NCBI GenBank assembly: GCA_920105625.2
Contig: OV050032.1
Location: forward strand, 95,650,542-95,714,541
Length of the DNA stretch: 64,000 nucleotides
Direction: 5' to 3'
Origin: Clusia tigrina
Lineage: Eukaryota; Arthropoda; Insecta; Diptera; Clusiidae
Shown here: positions 50,808-63,270 of the stretch, piece after piece
Layout of the letters: the number at the start of each line of letters is the position of its first letter
How positions within the stretch are numbered: position 1 is the stretch's first letter
Notes under the pieces: generated by a model
The model's input: only the letters and a program-made list of their open reading frames with translations
Told to the model about the DNA's origin: nothing
Databases searched by the model: none
Translations under genes and position numbers: made by a program

Positions 50808-53800
50808 TTGCAACATACAAATGCTTGTATCTTCTTACTGGAGCGTCATAAAACCTTGAAATTTTGTAACAATAAAGTACTCGAGCCTCTTGTCAATTTA
50901 AGCTATCGCTCAAAGCTATGCTACCCTAGAGTCCCAAATCAAACACTGATAAAACTTCAAACGCCCCTAACTTCTTTACGTTACGTCCTACACATATCAA
51001 AGTTTGAAACATACAAATGATTGTAATTTTTTACTGGACCGTCATAAAACCTTGAAATTTTGTAACAATAAAGTACTCGAGCATCTTGTCAATTTAAGTT
51101 ATCGCTCAAAGCTATGCTACCATTGAGTCCCAAATCAAACATTGATAAAACTTCAACCGCCACTAACTTCTTTACGGTACGTCCTACACATATCAAAGTT
51201 TGCAACATACAAATGCTTGTAACTTTTTACTGGAGCGTCATAAAACCTTGAAATTTTGTAACAATAATGTACTCGAGCCTCTTGTCAATTTAAGCTATCG
51301 CTCAAAGCTATGATACCCTAGAGTCCCAAATCAAACACTGATAAAACTTCAAACGCCCCTAACTTCTTTACGGTACGTCCTACACATATCAAAGTTTGCA
51401 ACATACAAATGCTTGTAACTTTTTACTGGAGCGTCATAAAACCTTGAAATTTTGTAACAATAGAGTACTCGAGCATCTTGTCAATTTAAGTTATCGCTCA
51501 AAGCTATGCTACCATTGAGTCCCAAATCAAACACTGATTAAACTATAAATGGCAATAACTTCTATACGGTACGTCCTACACCTATCAAAGTTTGCAACAC
51601 ACAAATGCTTGTATCTTTTTACTGGAGCGTCATAAAACCTTGAAATTTTGTAACAATAAAGTACTCGAGCATCTTGTCAATTTAAGTTATCGCTCAAAGC
51701 TATGCTACCCTAGAGTCCCAAATCAAACACTGATAAAACTTCAAACGCCCCTAACTTCTTTACGGTACGTCCTACACATATCAAAGTTTGAAACATACAA
51801 ATGATTGTAATTTTTTACTGGAGCGTCATAAAACCTTGAAATTTTGTAACAATAAAGTACTCGAGCGTCTTGTCAATTTAAGTTATCGCTCAAAGCTATG
51901 CTACCATTGAGTCCCAAATCAAACACTGATAAAACTTCAAACGCCCCTAACTTCTTTACGGTACGTCCTACACATATCAAAGTTTACAACATACAAATGC
52001 TTGTAACTTTTTACTGGAGCGTCATAAAACCTTGAAATTTTGTAACAATAATGTACTCGAGCATCTTGTCAATTTAACTTATCGCTCAAAGCTATGCTAC
52101 CATTGAGTCCCAAATCAAACACTGATTAAACTTCAAATGGCAATAACTTCTATACGGTACGTCCTACACCTATCAAAGTTTGCAACATACAAATGCTTGT
52201 ATCTTTTTACTGGAGCGTCATAAAACCTTGAAATTTTGTAACAATAAAGTACTCGAGCATCTTGTCAATTTAAGTTATCGCTCAAAGCTATGCTACCCTA
52301 GAGTCCCAAATCAAACCCTGATAAAACTTCAAACGCCCCTAACTTCATTACGGTACGTCCTACACATATCAAAGTTTGCAACATACAAATGCTTGTAACT
52401 TTTTACTGGAGCGTCATAAAACCTTGAAATTTTGTAACAATAAAGTACTCGAGCCTCTTGTCAATTTAAGCCATCGCTCAAAGCAATGCTACCCTAGAGT
52501 CCCAAATCAAACACTGATAAAACTTCAAACGCCCCAAACTTCTTTCCGGTACGTCATACACCTATCAAAGTTTGCAACATACAAATGCTTGTAACTTTTT
52601 ACTGGAGCGTCATAAAACCTTGAAATTTTGTAACAATAGAGTACTCGAGCATCTTGTCAATTTAAGTTATCGCTCAAAGCTATGCTACCATTGAGTCCCA
52701 AATCAAACACTGATTAAACTTCAAATGGCAATAACTTCTATACGGTACGTCCTACACCTATCAAAGTTTGCAACATACAAATGCTTGTATCTTTTTACTG
52801 GAGCGTCATAAAACCTTGAAATTTTGTAACAATAAAGTACTCGAGCATCTTGTCAATTTAAGTTATCGCTCAAAGCTATGCTACCCTAGAGTCCCAAATC
52901 AAACACTGATAAAACCTCAAACGCCCCTAACTTCTTTACGGTACGTCCTACACATATCAAAGTTTGCAACATACAAATGATTGTAACTTTTTACTGGAGC
53001 GTCATAAAACCTTGAAATTTTGTAACAATAAAGTCCTCGAGCCTCTTGTCAATTTAAGCTATCGCTCAAAGCTATGCTACCCTAGAGTCCCAAATCAAAC
53101 ACTGATAAAACTTCAAACGCCCCTAACTTCTTTACGGTACGTCCTACACATATCAAAGTTTGAAACATACAAATGATTTTAATTTTTTACTGGAGCGTCA
53201 TAAAACCTTGAAATTTTTTAACAATAAAGTACTCGAGCATCTTGTCAATTTAAGTTATCGCTCAAAGCTATGCTACCATTGAGTCCCAAATCAAACACTG
53301 ATAAAACTTCAAACGCCCCTAACTTCTTTACGGTACGTCCTACACATATCAAAGTTTGCAACATACAAATGCTTGTAACTTTTTACTGGAGCGTCATAAA
53401 ACCTTGAAATTTTGTAACAATAATGTACTCGAGCCTCTTGTCAATTTAAGCTATCGCTCAAAGCTATGATACCCTAGAGTCCCAAATAAAACACTGATAA
53501 AACTTCAAACGCCCCTAACTTCTTTACGGTACGTCCTACACATATCAAAGTTTGCAACATACAAATGATTGTAACTTTTTACTGGAGCGTCATAAAACCT
53601 TGAAATTTTGTAACAATAAAGTACTCGAGCATCTTTGTCAATTTAAGTTATCGCTCAAAGCTATGCTACTATTGAGTCCCAAATCAAACACTGATTAAAC
53701 TTCAAATGGCAATAACTTCTATACGGTACGTCCTACATCTATCAAAGTTTGCAACATACAAATGCTTGCATCTTCTTACTGGAGCGTCATAAAACCTTGA

Positions 53801-54140
53801 AATTTTGTAACAATAAAGTACTCGAGCCTCTTGTCAATTTAAGCTATCGCTCAAAGCTATGCTACCCTAGAGTCCCAAATCAAACACTGATAAAACTTCA
53901 AACGCCCCTAACTTCTTTACGGTACGTCCTACACATATCAAAGTTTGCAACATACAAATGCTTGTAACTTTTTACTGGAGCGTCATAAAACCTTGAAATT
54001 TTGTAACAATAGAGTACTCGAGCATCTTGTCAATTTAAGTTATCGCTCAAAGCTATGCTACCATTGAGTCCCAAATCAAACACTGATTAAACTTCAAATA
54101 GCAATAACTTCTAAACGGTACGTCCTACACCAATCAAGGT
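50808..54140. repeat. Long HOR, copy C (3333 bp, 17 monomers)
   Basis: Markers match copy B at offset 2549: caaccgcc 51157, tttaacttatc 52073 and tttccgg near 52550. It is longer than copy B by four monomers: near 53.2-54.1 kb the M3/M4 pair and the second-type tetramer reappear before copy D starts. Gtttacaac (near 51984) is shared with copies B (49435) and D (near 55317). Confidence 0.76.
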
Positions 54141-56885
54141 TTGCAACACACAAATGCTTGTATCTTTTTACTGGAGCGTCATAAAACCTTGAAATTTTGT
54201 AACAATAAAGTACTCGAGCATCTTGTCAATTTAAGTTATCGCTCAAAGCTATGCTACCCTAGAGTCCCAAATCAAACACTGATAAAACTTCAAACGCCCC
54301 TAACTTCTTTACGGTACGTCCTACACATATCAAAGTTTGAAACATACAAATGATTGTAATTTTTTACTGGAGCGTCATAAAACCTTGAAATTTTGTAACA
54401 ATAAAGTACTCGAGCATCTTGTCAATTTAAGTTATCGCAGAAAGCTATGCTACCATTGAGTCCCAAATCAAACACTGATAAAACTTCAACCGCCCCTAAC
54501 TTCTTTACGGTACGTCCTACACATATCAAAGTTTGCAACATACAAATGCTTGTAACTTTTTACTGGAGCGTCATAAAAACTTGAAATTTTGTAACAATAA
54601 TGTACTCGAGCCTCTTGTCAATTTAAGCTATCGCTCAAAGCTATGATACCCTAGAGTCCCAAATCAAACACTGATAAAACTTCAAACGCCCCTAACTTCT
54701 TTACGGTACGTCCTACACATATCAAAGTTTGCAACATACAAATGCTTGTAACTTTTTACTGGAGCGTCATAAAACCTTGAAATTTTGTAACAATAGAGTA
54801 CTCGAGCATCTTGTCAATTTAAGTTATCGCTCAAAGCTATGCTACCATTGAGTCCCAAATCAAACACTGATTAAACTATAAATGGCAATAACTTCTATAC
54901 GGTACGTCCTACACCTATCAAAGTTTGCAACACACAAATGCTTGTATCTTTTTACTGGAGCGTCATAAAACCTTGAAATTTTGTAACAATAAAGTACTCG
55001 AGCATCTTGTCAATTTAAGTTATCGCTCAAAGCTATGCTACCCTAGAGTCCCAAATCAAACACTGATAAAACTTCAAACGCCCTTAACTTCTTTACGGTA
55101 CGTCCTACACATATCAAAGTTTGAAACATACAAATGATTGTAATTTTTTACTGGAGCGTCATAAAACCTTGAAATTTTGTAACAATAAAGTACTCGAGCA
55201 TCTTGTCAATTTAAGTTATCGCTCGAAGCTATGCTACCATTGAGTCCCAAATCAAACACTGATAAAACTTCAAACGCCCCTAACTTCTTTACGGTACGTC
55301 CTACACATATCAAAGTTTACAACATACAAATGCTTGTAACTTTTTACTGGAGCGTCATAGAACCTTGAAATTTTGTAACAATAATGTACTCGAGCATCTT
55401 GTCAATTTAACTTATCGCTCAAAGCTATGCTACCATTGAGTCCCAAATCAAACACTGATTAAACTTCAAATGGCAATAACTTCTATACGGTACGTCCTAC
55501 ACCTATCAAAGTTTGCAACATACAAATGCTTGTATCTTTTTACTGGAGCGTCATAAAACCTTGAAATTTTGTAACAATAAAGTACTCGAGCATCTTGTCA
55601 ATTTAAGTTATCGCTCAAAGCTATGCTACCATTGAGTCCCAAATCAAACACTGATAAAACTTCAAACGCCCCTAACTTCTTTACGGTACGTCCTACACAT
55701 ATCAAAGTTTGCAACATACAAATGCTTGTAACTTTTTACTGGAGCGTCATAAAACCTTGAAATTTTGTAACAATAAAGTACCCGAGCCTCTTGTCAATTT
55801 AAGCTATCGCTCAAAGCTATGCTACCCTAGAGTCCCAAATCAAACACTGATAAAACTTCAAACGCCCCAAACTTCTTTCCGGTACGTCATACACCTATCA
55901 AAGTTTGCAACATACAAATGCTTGTAACTTTTTACTGGAGCGTCATAAATCCTTGAAATTTTGTAACAATAGAGTACTCGAGCATCTTGTCAATTTAAGT
56001 TATCGCTCAAAGCTATGCTACCATTGAGTCCCAAATCAAACACTGATTAAACTTCAAATGGCAATAACTTCTATACTTTACGTCCTACACCTATCAAAGT
56101 TTGCAACATACAAATGCTTGTATCTTTTTACTGGAGCGTCATAAAACCTTGAAATTTTGTAACAATAAAGTACTCGAGCATCTTGTCAATTTAAGTTATC
56201 GCTCAAAGCTATGCTACCCTAGAGTCCCAAATCAAACACTGATAAAACCTCAAACGCCCCTAACTTCTTTACGGTACGTCCTACACATATCAAAGTTTGC
56301 AACATACAAATGATTGTAACTTTTTACAGGAGCGTCATAAAACCTTGAAATTTTGTAACAATAAAGTACTCGAGCATCTTTGTCAATTTAAGTTATCGCT
56401 CAAAGCTATGCTACTATTGAGTCCCAAATCAAACACTGATTAAACTTCAAATGGCAATAACTTCTATACGGTACGTCCTACATCTATCAAAGTTTGCAAC
56501 ATACAAATGCTTGTATCTTCTTACTGGAGCGTCATAAAACCTTGAAATTTTGTAACAATAAAGTACTCGAGCCTCTTGTCAATTTAAGCTATCGCTCAAA
56601 GCTATGCTACCCTAGAGTCCAAAATCAAACACTGATAAAACTTCAAACGCCCCTAACTTCTTTACGGTACGTCCTACACATATCAAAGTTTGCAACATAC
56701 AAATGCTTGTAACTTTTTACTGGAGCGTCATAAAACCTTGAAATTTTGTAACAATAGAGTACTCGAGCATCTTGTCAATTTAAGTTATCGCTCAAAGCTA
56801 TGCTACCATTGAGTCCCAAATCAAACACTGATTAAACTTCAAATGGCAATAACTTCTAAACGGTATGTCCTACACCTATCAAAGT
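54141..56885. repeat. Long HOR, copy D (2745 bp, 14 monomers)
   Basis: Offset 3333 from copy C and 5882 from copy B. Markers: caaccgcccc 54490, tttaacttatc 55406, tttccgg near 55875. Private changes include atcgcagaaag near 54435, gctcgaagc near 55222, ataaatcc near 55946 and tatactttacg near 56074. The next equivalent start at 56886 leads into a shortened version that skips a four-monomer set. Confidence 0.76.
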
Positions 56886-57705
56886 TTGCAACACACAAAT
56901 GCTTGTATCTTTTTACTGGAGCGTCATAAAACCTTGAAATTTTGTAACAATAAAGTACTCGAGCATCTTGTCAATTTAAGTTATCGCTCAAAGCTATGCT
57001 ACCCTAGAGTCCCAAATCAAACACTGATAAAACTTCAAACGCCCCTAACTTCTTTACGGTACGTCCTACACATATCAAAGTTTGAAACATACAAATGATT
57101 GTAATTTTTTACTGGAGCGTCATAAAACCTTGAAATTTTGTAACAATAAAGTACTCGAGCATTTTGTCAATTTAAGTTATCGCTCAAAGCTATGCTACCA
57201 TTGAGTCCCAAATCAAACACTGATAAAACTTCAAACGCCCCTAACTTCTTTATGGTACGTCCTACACATATCAAAGTTTGCAACATACAAATGCTTGTAA
57301 CTTTTTACTGGAGCGTCATAAAACCTTGAAATTTTGTAACAATAATGTACTCGAGCATCTTGTCAATTTAACTTATCGCTCAAAGCTATGCTACCATTGG
57401 GTCCCAAATCAAACACTGATTAAACTTCAAATGGCAATAACTTCTATACGGTACGTCCTACACCTATCAAAGTTTGCAACATACAAATGCTTGTATCTTT
57501 TTACTGGAGCGTCATAAAATCTTGAAATTTTGTAACAATAAAGTACTCGAGCAACTTGTCAATTTAAGTTATCGCTCAAAGCTATGCTACCATTGAGTCC
57601 CAAATCAAACACTGATAAAACTTCAAACGCCCCTAACTTCTTTACGGTACGTCCTACACATATCAAAGTTTGCAACACACAAATGCTTGTAACTTTTTAC
57701 TGGAG
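56845..57705. repeat. Block repeated at offset 4508 (copy at about 61353-62213)
   Basis: Shared rare markers are tttatggtacg (57250/61758), tttaacttatcgctc (57367/61875), ccattgggtccc (about 57396/61904), gagcaacttg (about 57550/62058) and cacacaaatgc followed by gtaac (about 57675/62183). It is a relative of the long HOR, in which an M3 is followed directly by the tttaacttatc monomer. Just beyond the right edge this copy has cataagacc and the other has cataaaacc. Confidence 0.77.
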
Positions 57706-58845
57706 CGTCATAAGACCTTGAAATTTTGTAACAATAAAGTACTCGAGCCTCTTGTCAATTTAAGCTATCGCTCAAAGCTATGCTACCCTAGAGTCCCAAA
57801 TCAAACACTGATAAAACTTCAAACGCCCCTAACTTCTTTACGGTACGTCCTACACATATCAAAGTTTGCAACATACAAATGCTTGTATCTTTTTACTGGA
57901 GCGTCATAAAACCTTGAAATTTTGTAACAATAAAGTACTCGAGCATCTTGTCAATTTAAGTTATCGCTCAAAGCTATGCTACCCTAGAGTCCCAAATCAA
58001 ACACTAATAAAACTTCAAATGGCCCTAACTTCTATACGGTACGTCCTACACCTATCAAAGTTTGCAACATACAATTGCTTGTATCTTTTTACTGGAGCGT
58101 CATAAAACTTTGAAATTTTGTAACAATAAAGTACTCGAGCCTCTTGTCAATTTAAGCCATCGCTCAAAGCTATGCTACCCTAGAGTCCTAAATCAAACAC
58201 TGATAAAACTTCAAAGGCCCCTAACTTCTTTACGGTACGTCCTACACCTATCAAAGTTTGCAACATACAAATGCTTGTAACTTTTTACTGGAGCGTCATA
58301 AGACCTTGAAATTTTGTAACAATAAAGTACTCGAGCCTCTTGTCAATTTAAGCTATCGCTCAAAGCTATGCTACCATTGAGTCCCAAATCAAACACTGAT
58401 TAAACTTCAAATGGCAATAACTTCTATACGGTACGTCCTACACCTATCAAAGTTTGCAACATACAAATGCTTGTATCTTTTTACTGGTGCGTCATAATAC
58501 CTTGAAATTTTGTAACAATAAAGTACTCGAGCATCTTGTCAATTTAAGTTATCGCTCAAAGCTATGCTACCATTGAGCCCCAAATCAAACACTGATTAAA
58601 CTTCAAATGGCAATAACTTCTATACGGTACGTCCCACACCTATCAAAGTTTGCAACATACAAATGCTTGTATCTTTTTACTGGAGCGTCATAAAACCTTG
58701 AAATTTTGTAACAATAAAGTACTCGAGCATCTTGTCAATTTAAGTTATCGCTCAAAGCTATGCTACCATTGAGTCCCAAATCAAACACTGATAAAACTTC
58801 AAACGCCCCTAACTTCTTTACGGTACGTCCTACACATATCAAAGT
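57670..58845. repeat. 1176-bp hexamer HOR, copy 1
   Basis: Six monomers repeated at offset 1176 with many shared rare variants: cataagacc (about 57712/58888 and 58300/59476), acaattgctt (58072/59248), aagccatcgc (58155/59331), gagtcctaaatc (about 58183/59359), caaaggcccc (about 58212/59388), actggtgcgtcataatacc (about 58484/59660) and gagccccaaatc (about 58574/59750). Confidence 0.84.
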
Positions 58846-60021
58846 TTGCAACATACAAATGCTTGTAACTTTTTACGGGAGCGTCATAAGACCTTGAAAT
58901 TTTGTAACAATAAAGTACTCGAGCCTCTTGTCAATTTAAGCTATCGCTCAAAGCTATGCTACCCTAGAGTCCCAAATCAAACACTGATAAAACTTCAAAC
59001 GCCCCTAACTTCTTTACGGTACGTCCTACACATATCAAAGTTTGCAACATACAAATGCTTGTATCTTTTTACTGGAGCGTCATAAAACCTTGAAATTTTG
59101 TAACAATAAAGTACTCGAGCATCTTGTCAATTTAAGTTATCGCTCAAAGCTATGCTACCCTAGAGTCCCAAATCAAACACTGATAAAACTTCAAATGGCC
59201 CTAACTTCTATACGGTACGTCCTACACCTATCAAAGTTTGCAACATACAATTGCTTGTATCTTTTTACTGGAGCGTCATAAAACTTTGAAATTTTGTAAC
59301 AATAAAGTACTCGAGCCTCTTGTCAATTTAAGCCATCGCTCAAAGCTATGCTACCCTAGAGTCCTAAATCAAACACTGATAAAACTTCAAAGGCCCCTAA
59401 CTTCTTTACGGTACGTCCTACACCTATCAAAGTTTGCAACATACAAATGCTTGTAACTTTTTACTGGAGCGTCATAAGACCTTGAAATTTTGTAACAATA
59501 AAGTACTCGAGCCTCTTGTCAATTTAAGCTATCGCTCAAAGCTATGCTACCATTGAGTCCCAAATCAAACACTGATTAAACTTCAAATGGCAATAACTTC
59601 TATACGGTACGTCCTACACCTATCAAAGTTTGCAACATACAAATGCTTGTATCTTTTTACTGGTGCGTCATAATACCTTGAAATTTTGTAACAATAAAGT
59701 ACTCGAGCATCTTGTCAATTTAAGTTATCGCTCAAAGCTATGCTACCATTGAGCCCCAAATCAACCACTGATTAAACTTCAAATGGCAATAACTTCTATA
59801 CGGTACGTCCTACACCTATCAAAGTTTGCAACATACAAATGCTTGTATCTTTTTACTGGAGCGTCATAAAACCTTGAAATTTTGTAACAATAAAGTACTC
59901 GAGCATCTTGTCAATTTAAGTTATCGCTCAAAGCTATGCTACCATTGAGTCCCAAATCAAACACTGATAAAACTTCAAACGCCCCTAACTTCTTTACGGT
60001 ACGTCCTACACATATCAAAGT
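58846..60021. repeat. 1176-bp hexamer HOR, copy 2
   Basis: Abuts copy 1. It differs by tttttacggg at 58870 (tactgg in copy 1) and aatcaaccac near 59761. Gtcccacacc near 58632 is a private change at the end of copy 1. After 60021 the sequence returns to long-HOR monomers (cccgag near 60095, tttccgg near 60190). Confidence 0.82.
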
Positions 60022-61352
60022 TTGCAACATACAAATGCTTGTAACTTTTTACTGGAGCGTCATAAAACCTTGAAATTTTGTAACAATAAAGTACCCGAGC
60101 CTCTTGTCAATTTAAGCTATCGCTCAAAGCTATGCTACCCTAGAGTCCCAAATCAAACACTGATAAAACTTCAAACGCCCCAAACTTCTTTCCGGTACGT
60201 CCTACATCTATCAAAGTTTGCAACATACAAATGCTTGTATCTTCTTACTGGAGCGTCATAAAACCTTGAAATTTTGTAACAATAAAGTACTCGAGCCTCT
60301 TGTCAATTTAAGCTATCGCTCAAAGCTATGCTACCCTAGAGTCCCAAATCAAACACTGATAAAACTTCAAACGCCCCTAACTTCTTTACGGTACGTCCTA
60401 CACATATCAAAGTTTGCAACATACAAATGCTTGTATCTTTTTACTGGAGCGTCATAAAACCTTGAAATTTTGTAACAATAAAGTACTCGAGCATCTTGTC
60501 AATTTAAGTTATCGCTCAAAGCTATGCTACCCTAGAGTCCCAAATCAAACACTGATAAAACCTCAAACGCCCCTAACTTCTTTACGGTACGTCCTACACA
60601 TATCAAAGTTTGCAACATACAAATGATTGTAACTTTTTACAGGAGCGTCATAAAACCTTGAAATTTTGTAACAATAAAGTACTCGAGCATCTTGTCAATT
60701 TAAGTTATCGCTCAAAGCTATGCTACCCTAGAGTCCCAAATCAAACACTGATAAAACTTCAAACGCCCCTAACTTCTTTACGGTACGTCCTACACATATC
60801 AAAGTTTGAAACATACAAATGATTGTAATTTTTTACTGGAGCGTCATAAAACCTTGAAATTTTTTAACAATAAAGTACTCGAGCATCTTGTCAATTTAAG
60901 TTATCGCTCAAAGCTATGCTACCATTGAGTCCCAAATCAAGCACTGATAAAACTTCAAACGCCCCTAACTTCTTTACGGTACGTCCTACACATATCAAAG
61001 TTTGCAACATACAAATGCTTGTAACTTTTTACTGGAGCGTCATTAAACCTTGAAATTTTGTAACAATAATGTACTCGAGCCTCTTGTCAATTTAAGCTAT
61101 CGCTCAAAGCTATGATACCCTAGAGTCCCAAATAAAACACTGATAAAACTTCAAACGCCCCTAACTTCTTTACGGTACGTCCTACACATATCAAAGTTTG
61201 CAACATACAAATGCTTGTAACTTTTTACTGGAGCGTCATAAAACCTTGAAATTTTGTAACAATAGAGTACTCGAGCATCTTGTCAATTTAAGTTATCGCT
61301 CAAAGCTATGCTACCATTGAGTCCCAAATCAAACACTGATTAAACTATAAAT
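60022..61352. repeat. Long-HOR-like segment between hexamer blocks
   Basis: Seven monomers resembling the end of long-HOR copies. The cccgag monomer with ccccaaactt/tttccgg joins directly to gtcctacatc and cttcttactgg at about 60195-60245, skipping monomers present between them in copies A-D. Ttacaggagc near 60638 is shared with 56329. M3 and M4 follow, with aaataaaacac near 61131 (shared with 53486). Confidence 0.72.
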
Positions 61353-62569
61353 GGCAATAACTTCTATACGGTACGTCCTACACCTATCAAAGTTTGCAAC
61401 ACACAAATGCTTGTATCTTTTTACTGGAGCGTCATAAAACCTTGAAATTTTGTAACAATAAAGTACTCGAGCATCTTGTCAATTTAAGTTATCGCTCAAA
61501 GCTATGCTACCCTAGAGTCCCAAATCAAACACTGATAAAACTTCAAACGCCCCTAACTTCTTTACGGTACGTCCTACACATATCAAAGTTTGAAACATAC
61601 AAATGATTGTAATTTTTTACTGGAGCGTCATAAAACCTTGAAATTTTGTAACAATAAAGTACTCGAGCATCTTGTCAATTTAAGTTATCGCTCAAAGCTA
61701 TGCTACCATTGAGTCCCAAATCAAACACTGATAAAACTTCAAACGCCCCTAACTTCTTTATGGTACGTCCTACACATATCAAAGTTTGCAACATACAAAT
61801 GCTTGTAACTTTTTACTGGAGCGTCATAAAACCTGGAAATTTTGTAACAATAATGTACTCGAGCATCTTGTCAATTTAACTTATCGCTCAAAGCTATGCT
61901 ACCATTGGGTCCCAAATCAAACACTGATTAAACTTCAAATGGCAATAACTTCTATACGGTACGTCCTACACCTATCAAAGTTTGCAACATACAAATGCTT
62001 GTATCTTTTTACTGGAGCGTCATAACTTCTTGAAATTTTGTAACAATAAAGTACTCGAGCAACTTGTCAATTTAAGTTATCGCTCAAAGCTATGCTACCA
62101 TTGAGTCCCAAATCAAACACTGATAAAACTTCAAACGCCCCTAACTTCTTTACGGTACGTCCTACACATATCAAAGTTTGCAACACACAAATGCTTGTAA
62201 CTTTTTACTGGAGCGTCATAAAACCTTGAAATTTTGTAACAATAAAGTACCCGAGCCTCTTGTCAATTTAAGCTATCGCTCAAAGCTATGCTACTCTAGA
62301 GTCCCAAATCAAACACTGATAAAACTTCAAACGCCCCAAGCTTCTTTACGGTACGTCATACACCTATCAAAGTTTGCAACATACAAATGCTTGGAACTTT
62401 TCACAGGAGCGTCATAAAACTTTGAAATTTTGTAACAATAAAGTACTCGAGCCTCTTGTCAATTTAAGCCATCGCTCAAAGCTATGCTACCCTAGAGTCC
62501 TAAATCAAACACTGATAAAACTTCAAAGGCCCCTAACTTCTTTACGGTACGTCCTACACCTATCAAAGT

Positions 62570-63270
62570 TTGCAACATACAAATGCTTGTAACTTTTTAC
62601 GGGAGCGTCATAAGACCTTGAAATTTTGTAACAATAAAGTACTCGAGCCTCTTGTCAATTTAAGCTATCGCTCAAAGCTATGCTACCCTAGAGTCCCAAA
62701 TCAAACACTGATAAAACTTCAAACGCCCCTAACTTCTTTACGGTACGTCCTACACATATCAAAGTTTGCAACATACAAATGCTTGTATCTTTTTACTGGA
62801 GCGTCATAAAACCTTGAAATTTTGTAACAATAAAGTACTCGAGCATCTTGTCAATTTAAGTTATCGCTCAAAGCTATGCTACCCTAGAGTCCCAAATCAA
62901 ACACTGATAAAACTTCAAATGGCCCTAACTTCTATACGGTACGTCCTACACCTATCAAAGTTTGCAACATACAATTGCTTGTATCTTTTTACTGGAGCGT
63001 CATAAAACTTTGAAATTTTGTAACAATAAAGTACTCGAGCCTCTTGTCAATTTAAGCCATCGCTCAAAGCTATGCTACCCTAGAGTCCTAAATCAAACAC
63101 TGATAAAACTTCAAAGGCCCCTAACTTCTTTACGGTACGTCCTACACCTATCAAAGTTTGCAACATACAAATGCTTGTAACTTTTTACTGGAGCGTCATA
63201 AGACCTTGAAATTTTGTAACAATAAAGTACTCGAGCCTCTTGTCAATTTAAGCTATCGCTCAAAGCTATG
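62570..63270. repeat. Hexamer fragment repeated at offset 3724 from 58846-59546
   Basis: Three and a half monomers of the hexamer HOR, with tttttacggg (about 62594/58870), acaattgctt (62972/59248), gagtcctaaatc (about 63083/59359) and caaaggcccc (about 63112/59388). Tttttacggg is private to hexamer copy 2, so this piece derives from copy 2 or its ancestor. Upstream, 62374-62569 carries cttggaactttt and ttcacagg, otherwise seen near 150, 1524, 3092 and 6911. Confidence 0.75.

Noticed and set aside
56865..57098. Variant open frame that begins with a true ATG
   Set aside because: The ATG comes from a single change of acg to atg in the cggtacgtcc core of one monomer. The rest is the same repeat-derived frame, so it is not evidence for a gene.
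58860..58880. Possible CENP-B-box-like motif (tacggg)
   Set aside because: The match is limited to cggg in one monomer and its copy at 62594. The ttcg half of the box is absent, and most monomers lack cggg. The cccgag variants, read on the other strand, also fail at the key a.
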